NCBI GenBank assembly: GCA_030609445.1
Contig: JAUWCF010000026.1
Coordinates: 1 to 9,131 of the forward strand
Direction: 5' to 3'
Length of the DNA stretch: 9,131 nt
From: Thermoplasmatota archaeon
GTDB taxonomy: Archaea > Thermoplasmatota > E2 > DHVEG-1
In this document: positions 1-4,772 of the stretch, piece by piece
How positions within the stretch are numbered: the first letter of the stretch is position 1
Layout: each line of letters starts with the position of its first letter
The notes under the pieces: model-generated
What the model was told of the DNA's origin: nothing
Seen by the model: the letters and a program-made list of their open reading frames with translations, nothing else
Databases searched by the model: none
Program-made: the position numbers and the translations under genes

Positions 1-249
1 TTTTACTGCTTCAGGTAATGTCCACCCTGTGTGACTACCTGGTGTGATTGGATCAAAGTGTTCAGCAAAAACAGGGATACTTACTTCCTTTGCACACAGT
101 AAAATATCGGTTGCTTGTACAGCAATAGCCATACTTGCTCCAGTCTCTTGAGATATCTTGTCCATTAATTTTGCGATTTCTAACGCTTTAACTCCTGTTG
201 CTTCAGCATAGGTCTTTACATTCAGAACAATTATTGGTACATTTAGCAT
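1..249 (-). CDS. tpiA: Triosephosphate isomerase, archaeal type (N-terminal 83 codons, cut by left edge)
   Basis: This enzyme interconverts dihydroxyacetone phosphate and glyceraldehyde 3-phosphate in cytoplasmic glycolysis/gluconeogenesis. The frame is open from the ATG at 249 to the window edge. It begins MLNVPIIVLNVKTYAEATG, matching the archaeal start in which Asn10 and Lys12 of LNxKTY are the conserved substrate-binding residues. Further on it reads AVQATDI and then PVFAEHFDPITPGSHTG with LPEAVK, the archaeal form of the region leading to the first catalytic loop. The catalytic His and Glu lie beyond the edge. The start is supported by GAGGAG at 257-262 on this strand, seven bases from the ATG, and a TATA box lies further upstream. 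The archaeal family is about 220-230 residues, so roughly a third is present. Identification is firm from the motifs; only intactness of the rest is unknown. Confidence 0.9.
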   Translation of the reverse strand, partial: MLNVPIIVLNVKTYAEATGVKALEIAKLMDKISQETGASMAIAVQATDILLCAKEVSIPVFAEHFDPITPGSHTGWTLPEAVK

Positions 250-290
250 TATACATCTCCTCAAATATTTAGGAAAGTAATGGATGAGTA

Positions 291-305
291 TCATAAATAT
301 CTTTC
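291..305 (-). promoter_or_regulatory. Archaeal promoter (BRE/TATA) of tpiA
   Basis: Read on the minus strand, GAAAG (305-301, BRE-like) is followed by ATATTTATGA (300-291). A start site about 25 bases downstream would fall near 270, leaving a leader of about 20 bases that contains the GAGGAG ribosome-binding site of tpiA. This is assigned by spacing and composition only. Confidence 0.45.
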
Positions 306-370
306 ATTTTTATTTCAAAAAAAAGACAGAGTAGAGTTGAACAGTAGTTTAATTAGATGTAGAAGGTGAT

Positions 371-378
371 AAAAAAAA
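371..378 (-). terminator. Oligo-T terminator after the small exported protein gene
   Basis: Eight consecutive A on the plus strand give T8 on the minus-strand transcript, about 37 bases past the stop codon of the 113-residue protein gene. Archaeal RNA polymerase terminates at such T runs without a hairpin. Its position, before the tpiA promoter, implies that the two minus-strand genes are separate transcription units. Confidence 0.5.
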
Positions 379-414
379 TATTGGTTTATTTAAAGGTAGA
401 AAAGAGGAGAGGGT

Positions 415-756
415 TTAGATGATATCGTCAATACGTCCTCTAAACGAGATTAACATATATCCATTTGTAATTATTCCATTTGGCGTATCTGGTAACGTGA
501 TACGTTGCATATGCAAAATTCCACGTCTGACTCCTTGCATACCAATTGCTGTATAATGTACTCGAATGCCAAGGAACGCTAATTTTCCACCAAATGTTGT
601 ATGTGGATTAACTATTAATCCTCGCATTATTATTCTTTCTTTTACTATTCCTTCTGTTCCAACCTCTGGTTCGGTGTTGCAGTTCAATCCTGCTGCTGCA
701 GGTATCACTGCCATCAGCATCATGCAGACCAATATGCCTATTACTTTTTTCTTCAT
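415..756 (-). CDS. Small exported protein of unknown function
   Basis: The product is 113 residues. Residues 1-23 form a clear secretion signal (MKKK, then a hydrophobic stretch to AVIPAAAG) with likely cleavage near Ala21-Gly23. The mature part is about 90 residues, basic, without a membrane segment, and rich in alternating beta-type sequence: RGLIVNPHT at 45-53, FLGIRVHYTAIG at 61-72, and a repeated basic/aromatic pattern ending RGRIDDII. I recall similar short exported proteins with RGLxxNP and LRxHYxEI patterns as frequent unnamed genes in Thermoplasmatota, but I cannot name a function. The ATG at 756 follows GGGG (765-768) at eight bases. A TATA box lies about 50 bases upstream and a T8 run follows the stop. 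It stands alone between tpiA and a decayed surface-protein fragment. Confidence 0.75.
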   Translation of the reverse strand: MKKKVIGILVCMMLMAVIPAAAGLNCNTEPEVGTEGIVKERIIMRGLIVNPHTTFGGKLAFLGIRVHYTAIGMQGVRRGILHMQRITLPDTPNGIITNGYMLISFRGRIDDII

Positions 757-803
757 GTTATAAGCCCCATTTATTTTCTTGTAATATTATTATTCACTTA
801 GCT

Positions 804-820
804 GATATATTAATGTTTCG
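804..820 (-). promoter_or_regulatory. Archaeal promoter (BRE/TATA) of the 113-residue exported protein
   Basis: On the minus strand CGAAACA (820-814) precedes TTAATATATC (813-804), a good BRE/TATA arrangement. The expected start site near 782 gives a leader of about 25 bases that contains the GGGG ribosome-binding motif. Bases 821-988, beyond this promoter, contain nothing I can assign. Confidence 0.5.
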
Positions 821-988
821 TAAAAATACTATAACTTTGGATGAAATATGCCTAATTTTGTAAAGTATAACATTGCCATAAATTGTGAAGGCACTTTCTC
901 GTTTTGTCATTTTGACACATCACCGTCATATAAGATAAATGGCAAACTCTGACATGGCATACCATAACAGTATAATTTAGAAAGGTAA

Positions 989-1153
989 AAAAGGTGTGAA
1001 AAGAAGAAATATACAAATCTGACAGAACCATATTGTTGGATGTGGGATAAAAAGCCCCCTTTCAAATTTTCACACATCATTATAAAAGTGATAGCCTATG
1101 ACACTAGAGGAAACAGCGGCTCTGATGACATTATTGTCTTAAGACTGTTTTGA
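989..1153 (+). pseudogene. Decayed C-terminal fragment of an Ig-like surface protein
   Basis: The frame is open from 989 (after a stop at 986-988) to a TGA at 1151-1153. Its translation contains YTNLTEPYCWMWDKK, then HIIIKVIAYDTRGNSGSDD and IIVLRLF at the end. The pattern EPY-W-WD, then (H)xIxVxAYDxxGNxxSD and a final hydrophobic strand is the usual last two strands of Ig-like/Big-type domains at the C terminus of secreted archaeal proteins. No start, signal peptide or preceding strands are present, and the sequence upstream is not open, so this is read as the surviving tail of a larger surface-protein gene. An internal ATG at 1040 would give a 37-residue product, but it has no convincing ribosome-binding site. 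The resemblance is from memory and needs a profile search. Confidence 0.5.
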
Positions 1154-1176
1154 TCTGGATTATTTGAATCAGTAAT

Positions 1177-1190
1177 GATAAATACATATT
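1177..1190 (+). promoter_or_regulatory. Probable TATA box of the DUF89 gene
   Basis: TGATAAATACATATT lies about 26 bases before the ATG at 1210. That spacing would place the transcription start at the start codon, giving a leaderless message. It lies only about 25 bases past the end of the decayed Ig-like fragment. Evidence is spacing and composition alone. Confidence 0.4.
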
Positions 1191-1209
1191 GTCTTTTTCA
1201 GGGTCTTAT

Positions 1210-2088
1210 ATGAAGATTCGTACAGAATGTGTACCTTGTTTGATTAAAAGAATTGTCTTTGAAGCTGAACAGAGTACAGATGATAAAAAAAAGAGGACTG
1301 CTGCGATAAAAAATGCCTGCAGGGTTCTTTCTGAAATCTATGATCCTGATAGATGCAGTGCAGAGATTGCAACAAAGGTTCATAAGATTGTTTATGAAAC
1401 ATTAGACGATCCTGATCCATATTCTGATTTGAAACACAAAAGTAATCTAGTTGCAACCTCTTTGCTACCAAGAGTGGAAGAGCTCATTAATAATTCTGAT
1501 GATCCTTTGAAAACAAGTATGCTCTGTTCTATTATTGGAAATACCATGGATTTTGGTATCGAAGGTGGTAGTTCACATCCTGAAGCGTTAAAGAATATTT
1601 TTGAAAAGACATATTCTGAGGGATTAGGATATGATGATTACTCGCCATTAATGAGACGTATAGATCATTCAAAGCACATCGTTCTTTTTACAGATAATTG
1701 TGGGGAGATTGTCTTTGATAAAATTCTGTGTCGTGAACTAAAAAAGGTTTATCCAGATCTTTTCATCACTCTTGTTGTTAGAGGAGCAGCGATATTGAAT
1801 GATGCGACAAGAAAAGATGCTGAAGAATTTGGATTTAAGGCTGTTGTTGATGAGATTTTGACAACAGGTTGTTTTGCCGTTGGCGTCAATTTTAATGCAT
1901 TACCTAGCAATTTAGAGCATGCTTTGAATCGTGCTGATCTTATTATTTGTAAGGGGATGGCAAATTATGAATCCTTTTCTGAAACAGAGTATAGACCGAT
2001 TGCTTATTTATTGCGAACAAAATGTAATGCAATTGCGACATCAATGAACATTACCCTCAATGTTAACACAATTAAGTTATACGAATGA
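1210..2088 (+). CDS. DUF89 metal-dependent phosphatase, archaeal CxxC type (ARMT1-like)
   Basis: The product is 292 residues, the expected size for archaeal DUF89. These cytosolic enzymes are metal-dependent phosphatases proposed to hydrolyse damaged or surplus sugar and metabolite phosphates; the substrate here cannot be read from sequence. The start MKIRTECVPCLIKR carries the CxxC pair (Cys7, Cys10) diagnostic of the archaeal subgroup. GNTMDFG is at 110-116. The metal and phosphate-site motifs follow: FTDNCGE at 160-166 (Asp162, Asn163, Glu166), RGAAILNDAT at 191-200, and ADLIICKGMANYE at 242-254. The end reads LLRTKCNAIA, as is usual. An upstream in-frame TTG at 1189 adds seven residues; ATG 1210 is preferred because CVPC then sits at the usual distance from the N terminus and a TATA box fits a leaderless start there. 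No partner gene is adjacent, and all key residues look intact. Confidence 0.88.
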   Translation: MKIRTECVPCLIKRIVFEAEQSTDDKKKRTAAIKNACRVLSEIYDPDRCSAEIATKVHKIVYETLDDPDPYSDLKHKSNLVATSLLPRVEELINNSDDPLKTSMLCSIIGNTMDFGIEGGSSHPEALKNIFEKTYSEGLGYDDYSPLMRRIDHSKHIVLFTDNCGEIVFDKILCRELKKVYPDLFITLVVRGAAILNDATRKDAEEFGFKAVVDEILTTGCFAVGVNFNALPSNLEHALNRADLIICKGMANYESFSETEYRPIAYLLRTKCNAIATSMNITLNVNTIKLYE

Positions 2089-2093
2089 TTGTG

Positions 2094-2178
2094 TTCTGTT
2101 TTTATTTTGCATTTGTTTTCTTTTTTGGATAGTTTCTATTGTTTTTAATGCTAACGACTAAAATATTATGTTTTTTTT
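2094..2178 (+). terminator. T-rich termination region after the DUF89 gene
   Basis: Starting a few bases after the stop there are repeated T runs, including T5-T6 blocks within 2100-2146, and then T8 at 2171-2178. There is no strong hairpin. This is the usual appearance of an archaeal oligo-T terminator zone, and it separates the DUF89 gene from the next promoter. Confidence 0.45.
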
Positions 2179-2186
2179 AGTAAGCT

Positions 2187-2213
2187 ATTTATATTATTAA
2201 CTTTATATTTATA
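2187..2213 (+). promoter_or_regulatory. Tandem TATA-like elements before the 43-residue ORF
   Basis: Two TATA-like blocks are present: TTTATATTATTAA (about 2188-2200) and TTATATTTATAA (2203-2213). The first predicts a start near 2216-2220, the second one near the ATG at 2230, which would be leaderless. Which one is used cannot be decided from sequence. Confidence 0.45.
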
Positions 2214-2229
2214 AGTATAAGTGATATTC

Positions 2230-2361
2230 ATGGGAGACAAAGAAGAAAAAAACAAATTGTATAAAGATGCAATATACTGGCATTTGATCGGGGAGGGATA
2301 TACAGAATATAGAGCAGAAGTAGAAGCAAAAAGAAGGATGGCACGAGGAGATATTATCTAA
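2230..2361 (+). CDS. Conserved-looking 43-residue protein of unknown function
   Basis: This short gene reads MGDKEEKNKLYKDAIYWHLI, then GEGYTEYRAEVEAKRRMARG, ending DII. It is charged, soluble and probably all-helical: a first helix with aromatic residues (YKDAIYWHLI), the turn GEGYT, and a second helix (EYRAEVEAKRRMA). The shape resembles a helical hairpin in which a YxxA/WH helix packs against a basic helix. I recall tiny archaeal proteins of this type (xGYxxxxAExxAKRxx) but no function. No zinc-binding residues are present. The case for a real gene is the TATA box at a suitable distance, a codon pattern without rare interruptions, and the amphipathic pattern. The lack of a Shine-Dalgarno sequence agrees with a leaderless message. 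It stands alone between the DUF89 gene and a repeat-bearing gap. Confidence 0.6.
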   Translation: MGDKEEKNKLYKDAIYWHLIGEGYTEYRAEVEAKRRMARGDII

Positions 2362-2423
2362 TTACTCCGATGTGAAACGGCCAGTATCCTACTGTAAGTA
2401 TAATCCATATTTTTAAAATAATC

Positions 2424-2483
2424 GTTAGGAGAGATGGAAGGATCTGGAATGGGCAGTTAGGAGAGATGGAAGGAAAAGGAATG
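2424..2483 (+). repeat. Two-copy tandem repeat, 28-base unit with 32-base period
   Basis: GTTAGGAGAGATGGAAGGA occurs exactly at 2424-2442 and 2456-2474. Continuing through GGAATG, the two 28-base units (2424-2451 and 2456-2483) differ only at three adjacent positions (TCT against AAA). Four bases separate them. Each copy holds AGGAG, an ATG two bases after it, and an 8-codon frame: MEGSGMGS with TAG at 2458-2460 and MEGKGMLK with TGA at 2490-2492. The first stop overlaps the second AGGAG. With two copies and no further unit this is a local duplication, not an array. Confidence 0.8.
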
Positions 2484-2529
2484 TTAAAATGATCTTCCAG
2501 ATCCAGTATGTTATACTTTGTTTAACATA
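2440..2529 (+). ncRNA. Candidate small structured RNA (two hairpins)
   Basis: GGATCTGGAA (2440-2449) is the exact reverse complement of TTCCAGATCC (2495-2504), a 10-bp stem closing a 45-base purine-rich loop that holds the second repeat unit. Next is TATGTTA (2507-2513) with TAACATA (2523-2529), a 7-bp stem with a 9-base loop. A TATA-like TTTTTAAAATA at 2410-2420 would start transcription near 2440, at the foot of the first stem. No RNA family is recognised, and the same DNA could equally act as an operator or be a non-functional duplication. Confidence 0.3.
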
Positions 2530-2577
2530 ATATATATAGTTTTGGTAATAGAATGCCAAATTGGGAAAATGTCAAAT

Positions 2578-2585
2578 AAAAAAAA
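2578..2585 (-). terminator. Oligo-T terminator of the TIGR00725-like gene
   Basis: Eight A on the plus strand give T8 on the minus-strand transcript, seven bases past the TAG stop at 2592-2594. This is a typical archaeal terminator without a hairpin. Confidence 0.5.
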
Positions 2586-2591
2586 TATACC

Positions 2592-3101
2592 CTATAATTC
2601 TTCAGAAAGTTCAAATGCTTTATCAACAGCTTCCTCAGCCGTATCTACAATGTAATACGTTGATTCCACATGCTGCATAATATTTCCCTTAATAATCTCA
2701 TCCACACATCCTCCCGTACCTCTAATAAGAACCAAGGGTTTATCAAAAATCATCGCAAAAGAAATCTCATTCAATGTCCCCCATCTTCCACCAATGGCAA
2801 TAACCACATTACCAGCACTGACAACCAAAAAATTTCTTTTATGCCCAATACCTGTTGGAATCGCAATATCAACAAATTCATTTGCCTCTTCTCTTGTTTG
2901 CGGCAGTATTCCAACAGCAATGCCATTCTCTGCTCTAACACCTCTACAGGCCGCCTCCATTACACCACCTCGACCTCCACAAACAAGGACTCCGCCTCTC
3001 TTTGCAATACATTTACCAACCGTTTCTGCAACTTCTAAGGCATATCTACCTAAATCATTATCGTCCCCATCACTTCCACAAACAGATATATTGATTTTCA
3101 T
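2592..3101 (-). CDS. TIGR00725-type Rossmann-fold protein (LOG / MoCo-carrier-like)
   Basis: The product is 169 residues, close to the roughly 160 usual for this family. It has a nucleotide-binding Rossmann fold related to LOG-type (lysine decarboxylase-like) proteins and the algal molybdenum cofactor carrier; its cellular role is not established. Visible motifs are ISVCGS at 4-10, VLVCGGRGGVMEAACRG at 38-54, GHKRN at 86-90, and IAIGGRWGTLNE at 101-112, which corresponds to the PGGxGTxxE phosphate-binding motif of LOG proteins. A longer frame begins at 3155. The ATG at 3101 is preferred because family members start just before the first strand (MKINISVCGS) and a TATA box at 3125-3133 predicts a start site at this ATG. 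The longer start would lie upstream of that TATA box and inside the left end of the neighbouring transposable element. Confidence 0.82.
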   Translation of the reverse strand: MKINISVCGSDGDDNDLGRYALEVAETVGKCIAKRGGVLVCGGRGGVMEAACRGVRAENGIAVGILPQTREEANEFVDIAIPTGIGHKRNFLVVSAGNVVIAIGGRWGTLNEISFAMIFDKPLVLIRGTGGCVDEIIKGNIMQHVESTYYIVDTAEEAVDKAFELSEEL

Positions 3102-3124
3102 GAAAACACGGTAGTTGTTATTTG

Positions 3125-3133
3125 CTTTTATAA
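3125..3133 (-). promoter_or_regulatory. TATA box of the TIGR00725-like gene (leaderless)
   Basis: Minus-strand TTATAAAAG lies about 26 bases before the ATG at 3101, so transcription would begin at or within a few bases of the start codon. No Shine-Dalgarno sequence is present. The left hairpin of the TnpB element begins only about 18 bases further upstream. Confidence 0.5.
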
Positions 3134-3223
3134 GATAAATGTTTCTAAAACCCATGTGCTTTAGCTATGGGATACAGAAACACATCCAAATTACAAGAAT
3201 GCTTTCATTGAACCCCTTGGAGA

Positions 3224-3231
3224 ATATATAT
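3224..3231 (+). promoter_or_regulatory. Internal TATA box for tnpB
   Basis: ATATATAT at 3224-3231, preceded by GGAGA, predicts a start site near 3254, just within the GGGGG run ahead of the ATG at 3266. This makes the in-frame TTG at 3248 an unlikely start. Confidence 0.45.
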
Positions 3232-3265
3232 AGGTTTAATATCAAGATTGAGGGGGCATGTGTCC

Positions 3266-4432
3266 ATGAAAAGATCTTTTAAATATCGGTTGTATCCAAA
3301 CAAGGACCAAACAGCTCAACTTGAATTTGTTTTGGATTGTTGCAGATGGTTGTATAATTGTGCTTTGGAACATAAGAAGATTGCTTGGAGAAGTTATAAC
3401 ATTAGAATTGGATGTTACGATCAAATAAAGGAATTGCCGGAGATAAAAGAAGCGTTTTCAGAGTACAATCAGGTTCATTCGCAGGTATTGCAGGATGTTT
3501 TAAGAAGGTTGGATAAATCTTTTCAAAAGTTTTTCAAGGAGCGAACTGGTTATCCAAGATTCAAATCAAGGGATAGATATCGAAGCATCATATATCCACA
3601 GTCTGGTTTTCAAATTCTAGACAACGGTAGACTAAAATTATCCAAGATAGGAACTATCAGAATGTTCTATCATCAACCAGTCCAGGGTGAAATCAAGACA
3701 TTATCAATTAAGAAGGATCTGGTTGGTGACTGGTTCGCTACTTTTGTAACGGAGTTGCCTGATGTACTCAAAAAAGAGCCGGAAACCGCAGTTGGCATAG
3801 ACGTAGGTATTGAAAAATTAGCAACTATATCTACCGGTGAAATAATCAATCATCCGCATTTTCTAAAGAAATCTAAATTGAATCTTAAAAAACTTCAAAG
3901 AAGGTTATCCAAGAGGAAAAAGGGGAGTAACCGTTGGAAAGATGCTAAACTTAAGGTAGCTAAGGTTCATAGGAAAATTGAGAGACAACGAGATGATTTT
4001 CTGCATAAGGTTTCAAATGATTTGGTCAGGAAAGCTGACTTGATTGCGTTTGAGGATCTAAGAATTAATAACATGGTCAAAAATCATCATTTGGCTAATT
4101 CGATAATGGATAGTTCATGGGGTAAACTGGTTCAATATACAATTTTCAAAGCTGAGAATGCTGGAAAGTTTGTAGAATTGGTTAATCCCCGTGGAACATC
4201 TCAATCATGCTCAAGATGTGGGACGTCAGTCAAAAAATCTCTATCGGTTCGGGTACACCGATGTCAGAATTGTGGACTTACCATCGATAGAGATGTGAAT
4301 GCTGCGCTCAACATTTTGAAAAGGGTACGGAGGGGCACTCCGAAACCGGTACAAACGCCTGGGGAGATTGGATCTCTACAGAAACTGGAAATAGTTTCTG
4401 CAAGTCCGATCGTAGAACCAGGAAGCCCATGA
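3266..4432 (+). CDS. tnpB: TnpB RNA-guided endonuclease of an IS200/IS605-family element
   Basis: The product is 388 residues, a full-length TnpB. It starts MKRSFKYRLYPNKDQ, the usual helix-turn-helix-like N terminus, and continues through GYPRFKSRDRYRS (95-107). The RuvC active site is complete: Asp179 in GIDVG, Glu263 in AFEDL, Asp343 in DRDVNAA. The zinc finger is intact: Cys315-x2-Cys318 and Cys333-x2-Cys336. TnpB proteins are nucleases that use an RNA from the element's right end to cut DNA next to a short adjacent motif, favouring element retention; this is family knowledge. The ATG at 3266 is chosen over the TTG at 3248 because family members begin at this lysine-rich motif and the predicted transcription start lies between the two. 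GTG 3260 remains possible. The C-terminal tail overlaps the right-end RNA and the stop lies inside the right hairpin. It appears functional. Confidence 0.93.
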   Translation: MKRSFKYRLYPNKDQTAQLEFVLDCCRWLYNCALEHKKIAWRSYNIRIGCYDQIKELPEIKEAFSEYNQVHSQVLQDVLRRLDKSFQKFFKERTGYPRFKSRDRYRSIIYPQSGFQILDNGRLKLSKIGTIRMFYHQPVQGEIKTLSIKKDLVGDWFATFVTELPDVLKKEPETAVGIDVGIEKLATISTGEIINHPHFLKKSKLNLKKLQRRLSKRKKGSNRWKDAKLKVAKVHRKIERQRDDFLHKVSNDLVRKADLIAFEDLRINNMVKNHHLANSIMDSSWGKLVQYTIFKAENAGKFVELVNPRGTSQSCSRCGTSVKKSLSVRVHRCQNCGLTIDRDVNAALNILKRVRRGTPKPVQTPGEIGSLQKLEIVSASPIVEPGSP

Positions 4433-4455
4433 CTTTAGTCGTGGGAGGATGTCAC
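4300..4455 (+). ncRNA. Predicted right-end (omega) guide RNA scaffold of the TnpB element
   Basis: In this family the guide RNA is processed from the 3' part of the tnpB transcript plus the right end, with the guide taken from flanking DNA. Here the right-end hairpin CCCATGAC-TTTA-GTCGTGGG (4426-4445) follows the tnpB tail and leads into AGGATGTCAC. If the element ends at 4455, the guide would begin TTGTTATCCACACTCATG at 4456. The 5' limit given is a rough estimate, and only the hairpin is directly seen. Confidence 0.5.
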
Positions 4456-4547
4456 TTGTTATCCACACTCATGCACATCAATTCATAAACCCATATCATT
4501 ATTTGCAACATCCAAGTAATGACACGTGATAACATTTGTAGAACTAA

Positions 4548-4558
4548 GTTTAAATACG
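4548..4558 (+). promoter_or_regulatory. TATA box preceding the hairpin transcript candidate
   Basis: GTTTAAATACG is a good archaeal TATA element in a stretch with no plus-strand gene after it. The start site predicted about 26 bases on, near 4579, coincides with the foot of a 15-bp hairpin. Confidence 0.4.
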
Positions 4559-4578
4559 CAGGTCAGATGCCTCAAAGC

Positions 4579-4643
4579 TTGCAAAGGAGAAGAAGGAACC
4601 TCCCCTATGTTTTTTCTTCATATCTTTCTTCTCTCCTTTTCAA
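4579..4643 (+). ncRNA. Candidate small RNA: long hairpin directly after a TATA box
   Basis: TTGCAAAGGAGA (4579-4590) pairs with TCTCCTTTTCAA (4632-4643) with one mismatch, and the stem continues with GAAG (4592-4595) against CTTC (4628-4631) past one bulged A. This gives 15 base pairs. The 32-base loop contains CCTCCCC (4599-4605) and T6 (4610-4615). A 15-codon hydrophobic frame (4607-4654, MFFLHIFLLSFSKLY) lies across the loop and the 3' arm. The purine arm followed by a CCTCC loop could mask a ribosome-binding sequence. No RNA family is recognised. It could instead be a structured 3' region of something transcribed from the left. Confidence 0.35.
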
Positions 4644-4718
4644 AACTTTATTAAAAAAAAGAGATGACTAGAAACAACAATTTATATAATTTTAAATCTC
4701 AATACTTGGAATAGTTTC

Positions 4719-4748
4719 AAAAAATGGAGGGGAGAACAAAGTTCTCCC
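4719..4748 (-). terminator. Stem-loop plus T-tract terminator of the transglutaminase gene
   Basis: On the minus strand GGGAGAAC (4748-4741) pairs perfectly with GTTCTCCC (4737-4730) across a 3-base TTT loop, followed by CTCCA and T6 (4724-4719). The 8-bp GC-rich stem followed by the T run resembles an intrinsic terminator and lies 25 bases past the stop codon. Confidence 0.75.
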
Positions 4749-4772
4749 AATCTGCGGGGAGGAAAATATGAA

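Larger units (their letters stand above)
3145..4455 (+). mobile_element. Solo-TnpB IS200/IS605-family element (IS1341-type)
   Basis: The element carries tnpB alone, with no TnpA transposase. At the left, CCCAT (3151-3155) pairs with ATGGG (3167-3171) around an inner GC-TTTA-GC; at the right, CCCATGAC (4426-4433) pairs with GTCGTGGG (4438-4445), also around TTTA. Subterminal hairpins of this kind, the right one followed by GGAGGATGTCAC, are typical of archaeal IS200/IS605 ends. These elements have no inverted terminal repeats and make no target duplication, so the exact limits are estimates: the left edge is uncertain by about 10 bases, and the right edge is put after GTCAC at 4455. Movement would need a TnpA supplied from elsewhere. 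Confidence 0.75.

Noticed and set aside
566..763. Plus-strand 65-codon frame opposite the small exported protein
   Set aside because: It is antisense to the signal-peptide-bearing gene, with no promoter or ribosome-binding site and no plausible domain.
1189..1209. In-frame TTG start adding seven residues to the DUF89 protein
   Set aside because: The family begins just before the CxxC motif, and the TATA box would place transcription downstream of this TTG.
2424..2483. Possible CRISPR array
   Set aside because: There are only two units, the gap between them is four bases, and no cas genes are present. It is a tandem duplication.
2592..3101. Calling the Rossmann protein a cytokinin-type LOG phosphoribohydrolase
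   Set aside because: Its motif is IGGRWGTLNE, not PGGxGTxxE, and its overall pattern follows the TIGR00725 group, whose activity is not established.
2794..3114. Plus-strand 106-codon open frame opposite the TIGR00725-like gene
   Set aside because: It lies wholly antisense to a gene with clear family motifs, has low-complexity Thr/Pro/Ser composition, and has no promoter or ribosome-binding site.
4607..4654. 15-residue hydrophobic leader-peptide frame inside the hairpin
   Set aside because: No ribosome-binding motif sits at useful spacing, and a T/C-rich arm gives Phe/Leu codons by composition alone.
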